A stretch of DNA of 64,000 nucleotides, from the NCBI RefSeq assembly GCF_026210795.1, contig NC_089445.1:3162001-3226000 (forward strand), in the 5' to 3' direction. The DNA comes from Rhizophagus irregularis. Lineage: Eukaryota > Glomeromycota > Glomeromycetes > Glomerales > Glomeraceae. Position 1 is the first letter of the stretch; each line of letters opens with the position of its first letter. The notes under the pieces were generated by a model, which did no database searches, had not been told where the DNA came from, and saw nothing but the letters and a program-made list of their open reading frames with translations. The position numbers and the translations under genes were made by a program. Shown piece after piece: positions 1-11,017 of this stretch.

Positions 1-1
1 A

Positions 2-274
2 TCAGAACAAGTGGAAAAGTTGAAAAAGTATTTAATAGGGGTGAAAAGGAAAGAAAATAATAATATTTACAAAAATAATATTTTAGATATTAACAAAAGT
101 GACAAAATGTTCACCAATTTAAAAGTATCTAGAGAACTAACTATAGAGGAAAAACAAATTATTGAAGAGTTACGAAGAAGTACTAAAGTTGAAACTATAA
201 AAGAAACTTCAAAAGGATGGTTCTCATTTCGAAAAATCTTTAAAATCGTTTCATGTATATTTCGGCGAACATAA
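2..274 (+). CDS. 3' end of an unidentified gene entering from the left
   Basis: The reading frame is open from the first bases of the window to a TAA at 272-274, so this is probably the terminal exon of a gene that begins upstream. About 90 residues are visible. They are lysine-rich and mostly hydrophilic, with a charged helix-like stretch (ELTIEEKQIIEELRR) and a basic C-terminus ending FRRT. There is no recognisable domain. The only start inside the window is a GTG at 11, so no start is assigned. A short chance ORF cannot be excluded. Confidence 0.4.
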   Translation, partial: SEQVEKLKKYLIGVKRKENNNIYKNNILDINKSDKMFTNLKVSRELTIEEKQIIEELRRSTKVETIKETSKGWFSFRKIFKIVSCIFRRT

Positions 275-794
275 AATGGTGATATTTTGGGTATATTTTT
301 TTTACATTCTGGATAGTTTTAATAGTGTTATAATAAAATACATTGGGATTAATTAATTACTTTTTATTAGTATGATATACTGTATAATTTGAGGCTAGAG
401 TTAATCGTTAACTGGGTAATCGCGTAGTCACGTTGGAAATGTGTCATGTGACACCTATTTTTCTTCTATGATCGGGTATTTAGGAGATTTTGTAGCAAAA
501 ATTAACCATTGATTGTACAAAAATTTTACTCGTTTTTTAAAATGGAAAACAAGCAAAAGAAAGTAGGATGAGAACGCGATACAAGCTTTACTATTGTGTG
601 AATTATTTTCTCAAATTACAGGCGAGATAAATATTCCGTAGTCATTTCTAACAAAAGCGTCAAAATATTATTCGGAATTTATATTTTTAATATTTGTTGC
701 GAAACCTTTCGGAAAGCATTACGCAGATATATATATTTTTCATAATCGTTACAATAACGAGTTAAACACAATAAGTAAATACTACTGCCCAAAA
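275..794. other. AT-rich intergenic stretch
   Basis: No reading frame, repeat or RNA signal was recognised here. Confidence 0.5.
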
Positions 795-1064
795 GGGTCG
801 CTTCATTTCTCCGACAATCATTTCACCGACAATTATCTCACCGACAGACGTTTCACCGACAGGGTCATTTCGCAGACAAATGTTTCATCTCATCGACAAG
901 GGAATTTAGGATTAAAGTTAGGGTTAGGTAAGAAAATCAGGGTTGTGATTAGGCTAGGTTAGGGTAAGTGTGGATTAGGATTTCAAAACTGTCGGTGAAA
1001 TGATTGTCGGTGAAATGATTGTTGGTGAAATGATTGTTGGTGAAATGAAATGAGCCGGACCTGT
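795..1064. mobile_element. fold-back MITE with telomere-like core
   Basis: The left arm carries repeated TTTCACCGACA-type motifs (about 808-880). The right arm carries the reverse complement, TGTCGGTGAAATGATTG repeated four times (about 990-1050). The outer ends also pair loosely (GGGTCGCTTCATTTC against GGTCCGGCTCATTTC). Both sides are flanked by CCAAAA (789-794 and 1065-1070), a possible target duplication. Between the arms lies a run of TTAGGGTTAGG / AGGTTAGGG motifs (about 915-965). There is no coding capacity, so this is a non-autonomous inverted-repeat element. Class is unassigned. Confidence 0.65.
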
Positions 1065-2787
1065 CCAAAATGGGACAAAAGATACCTCAAATGGAAGGGT
1101 TATTTTGTTTTTTGGATCAATTTGACAGTCATGATAACCAGAGTACATCGACTACTCTGCAACTTGCAGTGGGGACGTCCATCGTGCATGTTTGTGATTA
1201 ACATTCAACAGACTACCTTGGGACCCTTCGTGCTCGCAATGGGAAAGACTGTGCTTGTCCGTGATTGTCCTACGACTATTCGATTAAAGTTTCGATGATT
1301 GGGTATAAACTTATGGTAATATTCAATCTGATCCCCTGACAATTTTGAAGATGTTTAAGAAAATTGTAGCTTGGAACAAATAAATAAAATGGGATCTTTA
1401 ATTAATTAGGAGCATATGTCTATGATATAATGATTCACATTTTATGTAACTATTTACGAATTATATATTTCTATGAAATTACTCGATGAAAACTTTGAAA
1501 AAACTGACATAATATAATTTTAAAGTAAGAGCGATTAATTTATTTGAATCCTAAAAAAATAGTTTCATGAAATAAAATTCAAACAATTTGTTATTAATAC
1601 TACAATTGGCAAAAGACAATCTACATCTAAATCTTTTCCCATCAACGAAAATCATTTTGTTTCCTATTTTTTACAATGTTAATAAAGTATACAGTGTAGT
1701 CCTATTTTAATCAACAATTTACAAATTATTCTTTATGGTTATCGTGATCGTCAGACGTGACGTAACGAGTTTTATAACTTTATGATAAAATATTCTCCAT
1801 TAATATTTGTGTTAAGTATTATGAATAAAATTACTGAAATTTAAATAAACTAAATAAACCACTATCAATAGAATTTACATTAGAATATTCAGAATTAATC
1901 AATTTACTACAATTAATTAATTTAAAAATGGGACAATAAGTTAAGGCCATTTTGGAGTATAAAACCAAAATATATTATAAACAATTTTTTTGTCAGTTTC
2001 TTCACATTAACGGCTACTTTTAAATAGATACAAAAATCGAAATTTAACGCAAATATTCACAAGGTTAGTATGTTATTTTCACAATATGCCACATTTTCTG
2101 TGCCGGTTACAAAGAATTTTCACAAAATTTATCGTATGGGCGATATGACAATGGGGAATCAAACACTATTAAATTATCACATGCAAACGAACATATCCGC
2201 CGATATGTTATTTGTTACCATTCATTTTACAGCGTGATATTTATTTTCTATTCTAATATACAGTATACTACTTTCCGTTTTTGGGAATGATAATTATTAA
2301 TTCACGAATTTTTATAAACAATATTTTGATTGTAAAATAATTCTGTAGACTAACTGCTTTCAACATTCGGAAATTTGTCAATTTCTAATTTGTTAATTTA
2401 GCGACTATTGATTGACAAAAACATTGGGCCAGGTCAAATCATTTACTAAATTTGGTTTAGTCTCATCAGTTATAACGTTATGACATTCTGTAAAATATTA
2501 AACGGTTTTGATTATGATTTCTAGAAAAATGTGACAATTGTTTTTTACTTTGTTAAAATTTCTATATTTCTATTTAATATTTCTTGTGAACTTTATCATG
2601 AAATTATTCTAAGAATGTTTTTACCGAATTCTTGATAATCCGCTTATTTTAAATTTTAATGCATCAAGCTGATCATCATCTTTAAAGGGAAAAGCGTTTA
2701 ATTAATGGGAATTTCTAACAGAATTTCTAGAATTCAAATAAAGAATTCTTCAATAACCTTATAATGTTGTTTTTAATAGATAAAAAA
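1065..2787. other. intergenic region with one unexplained GC-richer patch
   Basis: The patch at about 1065-1300 is less AT-rich than its surroundings and is open on the plus strand (1050-1298). The frame has no recognisable motif and starts inside the preceding MITE. It may be a transposon relic. Nothing was recognised from 1300 to 2787. Confidence 0.4.
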
Positions 2788-2800
2788 GTATATAAATATA
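2788..2800 (+). promoter_or_regulatory. TATA box of kinase A
   Basis: GTATATAAATATA lies 35-47 nt upstream of the ATG at 2835. A TATA element at this distance also precedes kinases F, K and L. Confidence 0.6.
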
Positions 2801-2834
2801 AGGAGATCATATTTTTGAAATTTAGTAATTTATT

Positions 2835-4646
2835 ATGGACCAATCAATCAATTATAAACTAAAAATTGACTTTTTGGTGTCAGATAACACGTCTTCAGTT
2901 AATGTAACACAAAACACATCTAAATCAAAATCCAAATATGAGAAATGTAATGAATGCAATCGATATAAAAAATATTTTAATAAACCCCATAAAATGTGTT
3001 TTTTATGTTATGAAGCAAATAAATTTAATACACCAAGTGGAAATAAAGTTATTGATGATTTTATAAGATACACAATTACCAATAGTTCTAAAAATGGTGG
3101 TAAAATGATATTCGTTCCTTATGATAGATTCAAAAATGTGGAATTTATTGCTGAAGGAGGATTTAGTAAAATATATAAAGCCACTTGTACTGATGGCCTA
3201 ATAATTGATTGGGATGTGAAAATGCACAAGTTCAATTGTAAAAGTGAAATTTTAGTTGCTCTTAAGGAGCTCAACAATTCCAAAAACATCAGTTCTAAAG
3301 AATTAAATGAGGTACAATATCCTATTTGATTTTCGCTTATTAATATATGATAAACAATATTTAATAATTTATTCGTTTTACAGCTCAAAATATATTATAA
3401 TATTAATTTAAAATATACATCTCCTAATGTCAATAAGTATTATGGAATCACTCAACATCCCATTACACAAAATTTCATGATAATCACAGAATATCACGAG
3501 TTAGGAGATCTTACACATTATGTAACTAATGATTTTTTTAATATTAGTTGGAAAGGTAAGTTAGAGATGTTATTTGGTATTGCAGTTGGAATTAACAAAA
3601 TACATGCTGCAAATGTTATTCATAAAGATTATCATACTGGAAATATTTTTGTTAGTAGTAGTTATACTAGGACGACAACAGGTGATTTAGGACTAAGTAA
3701 ATCATCACTAAATGATGATGAGGATAATGAAGTATATGGTATTATTCCCTATGTTGCACCAGAGGTTCTTCAAGGACAAAATTATACTAAAGCTTCAGAT
3801 ATTTATAGTTATGGAATGATCATGTGGGAATTAATGACAGGTAGAAGACCATTTTGGGATCGAAATCATGATACAGATCTTATTATTGAAATATGTGATG
3901 GTTTTCGTCCTCCAATTGTTACAAACGCACCTGAAGATTATATTGAATTAATGCAAAGCTGTTGGCATCCGGATCCAAATAAAAGACCAATTGCTGAAGA
4001 TCTTTTTTTGACTTTTTATAATGGTAAATTAAATAATGTAAATGAAAGAAATAAGCCAACACAAATTATAGAGACATCAGATATTGGACCTATAACAAAT
4101 AAGCCAGGTGCTATCTATAAAAGCAGACCTTTGAGTGCAATGATAAGATCTGCAGAATCCACGAGAAGCTTAAGAAGTCAAAATATTCATAATAATACGT
4201 TATCTATAAATAAAAGAAAATTTAATAATGTTCTTATTAAAAATAATGAAAAAGGTGTAGTATATAATAAACTTTTGTTTTCTAATCTATTGAATAATTT
4301 TGTAATCTTTTAAGATCTTATATATATTTATAGATGAACCAATCAAAAGAATTAAATTATTTGAAAGTGATAATGATGGTAAATATCTTTACTTTTTGAC
4401 TTCTTTGTTTTGTAAATTTTATATTATATAAAATTATGCTTCCATTATTAGATTACCTGACAAAAGAACTTGAATTGGATATTGATGATAATAAACTTGA
4501 CAGTAATGGTAAGTTAAAATAAATAATCTTAAAATGTTTAATTAATTTATTAATTTATGAATTAATTAGTTTTATTTGTTTAATTTATTAAACATTAATT
4601 ATAATTAATAGATTATATTACTGAAGAAATTAATTTTGATATCTAA
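2835..4646 (+). CDS. TKL-like protein kinase A, 5 exons
   Basis: Spliced model: 2835-3311, 3384-4254, 4334-4378, 4452-4508, 4612-4646, giving 494 residues. Every junction is GT-AG and the frame closes on TAA. Exon 1 encodes a CxxC...CxxC putative zinc-binding module (CNEC, CFLC near residues 38-55), a conserved GNKVIDDFIRYT linker and the N-lobe (AEGGFSKIYKAT loop; VALKEL lysine). Exon 2 holds the catalytic loop (IHKDYHTGNI, catalytic Asp), GDLG in place of DFG, the APE motif and SDIYSYGMIMWELMTGRRPFW. All core residues are present, so an active kinase is likely. The tail is built from three micro-exons joined by phase-1 introns, each recreating a GAT codon. The start matches the MDQ start of kinases K and L. 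Substrate unknown; the family is strongly expanded in arbuscular mycorrhizal fungi. Confidence 0.88.
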
Positions 4647-5896
4647 TTTATTTTGAGTTTGTAAATTTTACTTTGTAAAAATATGTTAAGCATTTTTCTT
4701 ATGTTATACAACATTAGGTAAATAAATATGTAATATAAATTACAAATACTCTCGTTATATAACTCGAGATTGATATTTATCACGAGTGCATGAAATAATG
4801 TACGAACTTTTTACTCATTAATATAATATAAAAAAGCAAATATTTAATAAATTTATTTATTTATTTAAAATACTGGAAAGCAACAATATTTAATATAAAT
4901 TATATATATTTAACTTTATTATCGATCATTGATCTGCTGATTCAGTTCATGTGATGTCCGTAAAGGAATGAGCGATATTAAAAAAAAGATAATTATTTAA
5001 ACAATTTTTCATATTATACAGTAGTAATAAAAATTCGTTTTAGAAAAATAATTTTCGATTTTTCGTTAAGTTCTTTTTACAAAAATAAATAAATAAATAA
5101 ATAAATAAAAATCAAACGCGTTTTTCATATTAAAAAATGCTGATTTCGGATTTTATTTTTTTTAAAAAAAATACTAATTGCATTTTTTATATTAAAAAAA
5201 AATGCGTTTTGTTTATTATAATAAAAAAAAAGGTTTCTTTAATATAGAAGACTGATTATCAGTTTTTTTAATGTAAAGAAATTTTATTTAAAAAATTTGT
5301 TATACGTTAATGGATTGTCCAATAAAATTTTTACCGGCCAATCCCTTTTTTTAATAATAGATATAAAAAAAATAAACATTTTTTTTTTAATAATTGTTAA
5401 TAAAATAACACAGTTTTTTTATAATTTTTAATAAAAAAAAATGTTTTATGAAAAATAACTTACAGTTTAACGGATAATCCAATAACCATTAAACTAACCG
5501 GCTTAATTTAGAAAAAAAAAAAATTGAAAAATTTTTTTAATAATAATATAAAAATACTCATATTTATTTTATTTTGAATCCTAAATAATTATTTTCCATT
5601 AAATAAATAAACAATATAAATTTTGTATGTAAATGTTATGAAATTTATTTTAAAACAAAAACGAATTTATAGTTATCTATTGTAGATTTTAAATAAAACA
5701 ATCTTATGTAAATTAATTTTAAAAATTTCTTCATAAACGAAAAAAAAAATTTCTAATCTTATTTCATACTATTGATTTACAGATTTATTTCAGACACGAA
5801 TTATATGAATAATAATATTTTGCTCATTTTGTAAAATTTTGCAAATAAATTATTATTATATTAAATTTTTTACGTCACATTTCATATTGTAATATT
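4647..5896. other. very AT-rich low-complexity spacer
   Basis: Dominated by A and T homopolymer runs, with an (AAAT)n run at about 5085-5108. No coding signal. Two loosely similar segments containing GGATTGTCCAATAAA and GGATAATCCAATAACC (about 5312 and 5474) may be a degraded repeat. Confidence 0.5.
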
Positions 5897-6353
5897 TTAA
5901 GCTTTATAAATCTTTTCGGATCTCTCCATCCTTTTCCGCAAAGCTTCATCAGAGCATTTTATCTCGGGAATCGCCTCCCTAACCCCTTTTTTTAACTAAC
6001 GCTTGAGATCCATCCTTGCCATAACTAGGTTTTACCTCCTTGTATCGTTTAAATACAGCTTTCCAAAATCAAAATAGCTGTAAATAAGACCTCGAGATGC
6101 ATCTTTATTTTTAGATTCGGCACTATCAATCTTGTTAGAGAGTTGCAAAAAAATATTACCAGCTTCATTCATGACATTTGTTTCTTCCAAGCCTTCACCG
6201 GGAACAACTTTTCAATAAGTTTTTTCAGCGTACTCGCCCATCAGTCTTTTTCGCTTTCTTGTTAGAGGATTTTTCGTTTGATGTACTCGATTCCCTAGAA
6301 CGTTTTTTCTGCGCATCATTCGAACCTGAATTTTCCAAATCGCCAATTTCCAT
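5897..6353 (-). pseudogene. decayed hypothetical gene, frameshifted
   Basis: A coding trace begins at ATG 6353 (MEIGDLENSGSND) with a lysine/serine-rich low-complexity stretch (KKRSRESSTSNEKSSNKKAKK). It ends in TGA unless a -1 shift is made. In another frame it resumes as VPGEGLEETNVMNEAGNIF and DASRGLIYSYFDFGKLY. It shifts again to YKEVKPSYGKDGSQALVKK and then GVREAIPEIKCSDEALRKRM, ending at TAA 5897-5899. At least three frameshifts are needed, so it is a pseudogene. The composition (less AT-rich, mixed amino acids) is clearly coding-derived. It resembles lineage-specific hypothetical proteins of Rhizophagus, from recall only. It lies directly beyond the SAM-domain pseudogene on the same strand. 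Confidence 0.7.
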
Positions 6354-6494
6354 ATAATATTTTTATAAAAGGTATAAAATATTCAAAAGTCCGTTAATAT
6401 ACTGTATATACAGTACTTTCTGCTAAGAAATTTGCAAAGAAAAAGTAGGTTATAAAGTCATCAAATTTCCGGGATCGCGCGGTCTCGGAAATTG

Positions 6495-7681
6495 TCAAGA
6501 AAATTTTTTATTATTACATGCAAAAAATAAATACAAAGGTCCGTGATACATGACGTCTATGCTATTACTCCTCTCCTTTTTCGAAATACTCTTGAACCTT
6601 TGCTTTTTCATTACCGGCACTCTCTCTACATCCACTCTATCCTTCAATAACCCAATAATAACTTCCATCACCCGCTTCACGTTTTTACACAACTCGCTTT
6701 TCTTTCTTTGAACCTTCTTTCAAGGCAGAATCGATGAACCGGTTATTGAGTGGATTTTACTCGTGCATGAAATACCATAAAATACCATTCCGTGGCTGTC
6801 GTGACCATAGATTAGTAATAGTCATCCCCAAATGCTTCGCCCGGCTTACGTTTTCTCTTATTTTTATTCACCTGTAACGTACTTTCACACTCTGCGCAAA
6901 TCCCATGACCACTTGATATAGCTTCCCTTCCGTGATGCAAATAAGTTCCTCGAGGGCCTTGATTGCGTAATCAACCCGATCAGTACTTTCTTCACCAACA
7001 ACTTCGAGTTGAGGAGCCAAGGTAAGCTCTTTCTCGATTATTCTTTTGACGATATAGAGTGAAGCATGGAGAATGGCCGAAATATATTCACAGCGCATGG
7101 CTTCGTTGCTATCAGCAAGCATAGTCCCCATATTTCCCAGTCTGCGCTTTATTTCCTTTATACATTGTTGTAACTCCTCGTCTTCGTCTTAAAGTGGATA
7201 AGTTTCTTAGAATGTAGGATAAAAAAAAGTTAGCCCCTTCGATCAGAGATCTTCAGGAAAATAACCAAACATATTTGAAGACGTTGTTCTATAACTTTAA
7301 TCTTTTTTTCGAATGAATATGATAAAAAAGGAAATTTACCCGGCGGAAATTGGTCGAATTGTGCCTATACCATTACCAACAATATCATATTTTTTCAACA
7401 TTTCCTTCAAACTCTTGTACGAGGAGAACGGACGCTTCGGTTTTTCTTTGAGGGTCTTTGGTCTCTTTTGCAAGTCTCATAGCTGGTCCACCTGAAAAAT
7501 TGGAGGAGCTAAAAGCATTTCTTCGGTTATGTCAAGAAAATCCTGACCCGTAACCTTTAATTTTGCTTGCGAAGTATTCTCAAGTCGAGCTTTAGATTCT
7601 GCTCTTTCAAAAATCGATAAGGTTCTCTGTATCCCAGTTCTCAACCAAGTAAGAGTCGTGTTCAGCTGTTGAGGTAGACAT
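6495..7681 (-). pseudogene. decayed SAM-domain protein gene
   Basis: Starts at ATG 7681 (MSTSTAEHDSYLVENWDTEN) and continues, after a -1 shift at about 7612, into FLKEQNLKLD, FLDITEEMLL and GGPAMRLAKET. This is a sterile-alpha-motif-like N-terminus: Trp-Asp start, FLxxxNL, the D-ITEE motif, and GPAMRLAKE. The middle part (6868-7131) reads IKRRLGNMGTMLADSNEAMR and VGEESTDRVDYAIKALEELI. A further segment contains VTTATEWYFMVFHA, and the C-terminus (6495-6692) reads KNVKRVMEVIIGLLKDRV. In-frame stops interrupt the segment between about 6720 and 6800, so several lesions are present. The family (SAM plus a nuclease-like or effector-like C-terminal region) is common in Rhizophagus by recall. Function not assigned. 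Confidence 0.75.
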
Positions 7682-8213
7682 GGCGCTTTTATAGGAATAT
7701 TTGGCTCGTATAAAAAATAATGTTACGTTTCGGAGTGATAAAAATTTATTTCTGGGAAAGGGAGTATAACAGAAGTTTGATTTATCGACAAAGGATTCTG
7801 ATTTGCTAAATCAAATTTCATAAGAAATAAAACTTCGTAACGTCCAATCTTGGGATTTCTCAAAAAGCTTCAAAAGAAATAATCATCTCTTCATATTTCA
7901 ACCTTGCTCACGTAAATATAAAAGGATTTTTTTGTAAGAAAAAGACCCAAGTTTCATTAATATTTTGGTCTTTAAAGGGTATAAAACCAATATACTGACT
8001 TTGTGTAACATGTTTGTAATTCTAAAGTTCTTCCTATTAAAACTTGGCGGAATAAAGAGATCATAGAGATCATAATGCATATAATGGTAGAATAACAGCA
8101 GAAATATATTCTAGTGAAATTTGTGTCAAACGGATAGGTCTTTAATGTAATTAATGATTTACATATAAAATAATTGTGTAACCAAGGATTATTTAAGCAT
8201 TACTTTAAACAAA
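7682..8213. other. intergenic, nothing recognised
   Basis: AT-rich sequence with no supported gene or repeat. Confidence 0.45.
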
Positions 8214-8818
8214 TCATATGAATAAATCTATGAACGCTCATTACTTTATTAATTAACGAATCATTTTAATAAAACTATGAACGCTCATTACTTTATTTAA
8301 TAAATCATTTGAATAAAAATACAAACACTCACTACTTTATTTAATTAACGAATCATTTTAATAAATCTATGAACGCTCATTACTTTTTTTAATGAATCAT
8401 TTGAATAAATCTATGAACTCCCATTACTTTATTTAATTAACGAATCATTTGAATAAATTTATGAACGCTCATTACTTTATTAATTAACGAATCATTTTAA
8501 CAAATCTATGAACGCTCATTACTTTATTTAACGAATCATTTGAATAAATATATGAACGCTCATTACTTTATTTAATGAATTCATTTTAATAAATCTATAA
8601 ACGCCCATTACTTTATTTAATGAATTCATTTGAATAAATCTATCGCTCATTACTTTATTTAATGAATTCATTTTAATAAATCTATGAACGCCCATTACTT
8701 TATTTAATGAATTCATTTGAATGAATCTATCGCTCATTACTTTATTTAATGAATCATTTGAATAAATATACAAACGCCCATTACTTTATTTAACGAATCA
8801 TTTGAATAAATCTATGAC
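8214..8818. repeat. 45-bp minisatellite, about 13 units
   Basis: The motif ACGCTCATTACTTTATTTAA followed by (T/C)GAATCATTTGAATAAATCTATGA recurs about 13 times. Unit lengths vary from 41 to 49 bp. Variants include CGCCCATTAC for CGCTCATTAC and ATTAATTAACG insertions. The open frame on the minus strand across 8528-8773 is a by-product of the periodicity. Confidence 0.9.
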
Positions 8819-8868
8819 TCACATCTTTGCGATGCAAAAAATCAGTGATTGATTAATAATAATTACAG

Positions 8869-8878
8869 TATATATAGG
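8869..8878 (+). promoter_or_regulatory. TATA box of the 65-aa gene
   Basis: GTATATATAG lies about 100 nt upstream of the ATG at 8974, just after the minisatellite ends. Confidence 0.45.
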
Positions 8879-8973
8879 TTTAAAATTTTCCAATCCTATT
8901 TTACAAAACAAAAATAACAAAAATAAACATAAAAACAACGTAAAATAAACATAAACCTTTGTAATTTCGAAAT

Positions 8974-9242
8974 ATGAGTGCTAGAAAGGCAACCGAAAAA
9001 ATTACCGAAGTATTGGCAAATGAAGTTAGGAGGCAAACCCCTAGTCACGGTAATATTCATTGTTTAAATTTTAACATTAAAGTAAGTTGTTCTTTATAAT
9101 TAAAAATGATTCTACAATAGTTGTCGAAGCTGTTGTGAAAAACGCAAGCGAAATTCCGGAAGTAGCTGAGAAAGTAGTTACGGAAATTGCTGAGAATGTG
9201 ACTTCAGGAGCTCCAGATGGAAGACCTATTGTCTATCGTTAA
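8974..9242 (+). CDS. small two-exon gene, 65-aa protein
   Basis: Exon 1 is 8974-9049, the phase-1 intron is 9050-9120 (GTAATA...CAATAG, 71 nt), and exon 2 is 9121-9242. The protein starts MSARKATEKITEVLANEVRR. After a TPSHVVEAVVKNAS linker it continues as repeated amphipathic helix (IPEVAEKVVTEIAENV) and ends DGRPIVYR. There are no cysteines, signal peptide or membrane segment. Regular hydrophobic/charged spacing suggests a small helical, possibly coiled-coil, cytosolic or mitochondrial protein. The exact intron size and frame closure, and codon use far less AT-rich than the surroundings, argue that it is real. Family not recognised. Confidence 0.65.
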
Positions 9243-9475
9243 TTAATAATTATGAATTTTTCGAATTCTTATTCTTCATAACTTATAACTTATTTATGAA
9301 TTATTTTTACTCATACATATAGTATTATCAAATATGTAATAAATTTATCAAATAAATTTTTTGATTGTGTTGCTTGTACTGTATAACAGATGCTTTATTA
9401 TTATGAAATAAACGTCGCCGGAAGCGGACGATAATATATAAAAATTGTACATGATAAAAATAAAAAAAATACTAA

Positions 9476-9800
9476 TTATCTGTGATTAGTACATCTGCTG
9501 GCACCGTTTCGGTATACGCGATAAACATTGATTCCCTTTTCACCGGAAAAGATACGTTGAGGCTGTGTGGGAAAATGACTATAAATTATGTCTTGCGGTT
9601 CCATTCTTATTGCACCATCTACTTCGAATGCACTGTTGTTACTTAAGTTGTGGATTGCAACGCTATCAGATATGAACCCGACTTTATATAAAACCAGCCT
9701 GGTCGAATCTATATCTTGAAATCAATCATTGTAAAAAACATTTGGTATGAAATGAATAAATATACATGCGAAAATTAATATGGTTACACAAAAAATCCAT
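9476..9800 (-). CDS. candidate two-exon gene, 83-aa protein
   Basis: On the minus strand 9476-9714 is open for about 79 codons of good coding composition (RLVLYKVGFISDSVAIHNLS and FEVDGAIRMEPQDIIYSHF), ending TAA at 9476-9478. Unspliced, the frame meets TGA just upstream. A 13-nt first exon (9788-9800, ATGGATTTTTTGT) joined through a 73-nt GT-AG intron (9715-9787) restores an ATG start and keeps phase 1. Intron length matches others in the window. The residue pattern suggests beta strands, but no family was recognised. The tiny first exon is inferred; the large exon is better supported. Confidence 0.45.
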
Positions 9801-10880
9801 ATTAAATTTCACAAAATTTTTTATAGTTTTTTTATTTTTCTCAGCACACATACATAGAAGAGCAGCTAATGTTAAAAGTTAAGGTTGTGTGTGCTAGCTC
9901 TATATAAGCGAAGTTTTTTTATCCAAATAGGACCACTGGTTTCTTTGTTCTTAGTTTTTATATGTTTTTACCGCTTGACACTTTTTTTTTACAAGATCTC
10001 AATAAAAAAATTATAAATATTTTATCTAAAACATTTAAAAATAATGTTTACTTCCTTTATTGTGTATTATTTTCAAGTATATAATAAAATTTTATATAAT
10101 TTTGAAGTATTTTAAGTAGCTGATGCTAAATATCTTAAGAACTAGCGATAAAATTCACATCATGTGTAGTTTCGTAATGTCGTCATGGTGTGATTATATC
10201 ATATCGTAATTATCACTTTTTTATTAAAATACGATCATTGTGATTTTCATACATCTATAGTAAACTATAGTAATTTATATATATGGCTTCAGTGACATAT
10301 TATGCAGGTGACAAATAGCGAAAGTCGCTGAGATAAATATAAACAACGCGAATGAGTCATGAGGCAGTCAGTATCAAATAAACTTTGCATATATAATACA
10401 ATACTGTATATAATTTGTAATAAAACTTTTATTAAATTTACTTATACAAAACGATAATTAAAAGTATTTCTAAGGAAAAAATAATTTATTCTTTATATTT
10501 AATAACTATACGCGATATATCTGATATGGATTTTTTAAAATAGAAAATAATATTAGATGAATAACTAAATAAATTATATTATCCTAGTGTTGAAGAATAG
10601 TGTAAATATTAACCCTAGAAAAATTTTTCAGAAAAATGATCACGTGTCTGAGTTTCTACTAGGAAAATGATCCAGAATTTTTTTATAGGGTAATCAATTT
10701 GTATGTTTATTCATTTGGTTAAATCAGTCAAGAATATCTTAAGAAACCAAGAAAATTAAAACAAATTACACTATAATCATCATTTAAATTTAAATTTATA
10801 ATAATAATAGTAGTAATAAAATAAATAACAGATTATAACTCGAAACAATAAAAAATTGAATTTTATTTGTTAATTAATAG
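9801..10880. other. intergenic, weak inverted repeats only
   Basis: No gene was recognised. A small imperfect inverted repeat lies at about 10612-10693 (ACCCTAGAAAAATTTTTC against ACCCTATAAAAAAATTCTGG read from the other strand). It may be a short MITE remnant. Confidence 0.4.
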
Positions 10881-11017
10881 TTACTCGGCACTTCGTGCCG
10901 AGTAACTGTTGTATTTGCAATAAGCAATATGATTGGTGAGATTTACTGAGCGCAGCTCAGTAAATTTTACTGATCATATTCTTATTGCAAATACATGTAA
11001 GGCACGACAGTGCCGCA
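10881..11017. repeat. compound palindrome (nested hairpins)
   Basis: Three palindromes follow each other. First is 10881-10905, an 11-bp perfect stem TTACTCGGCAC with loop TTC. Second is 10911-10994, whose outer arms are GTATTTGCAATAAG and its exact complement. Inside it lies a 10-bp stem TTTACTGAGC (10942-10951 with 10955-10964, loop GCA). Third is a GGCAC-GACA-GTGCC hairpin at about 11000-11014. This suggests a fold-back element. The plus-strand frame 10933-11259 runs through it and is not considered coding. Confidence 0.7.

Noticed and set aside
911-970. TTAGGG-like repeats as a true telomere
   Set aside because: Degenerate, only about 50 bp, and flanked on both sides by MITE arms and unique sequence.
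1050-1298. 82-codon plus-strand frame
   Set aside because: Begins inside the end of a MITE, and no motif supports it; kept only as a remark in the spacer entry.
2690-2760. Heat-shock-element-like GAATTTCTAGAATTC upstream of kinase A
   Set aside because: Spacing does not fit alternating nGAAn units; only one TTCnnGAA pair is present.
8528-8773. 81-codon minus-strand frame with repeated NSLNKVM
   Set aside because: Produced by the minisatellite; no start context or flanking coding signal.
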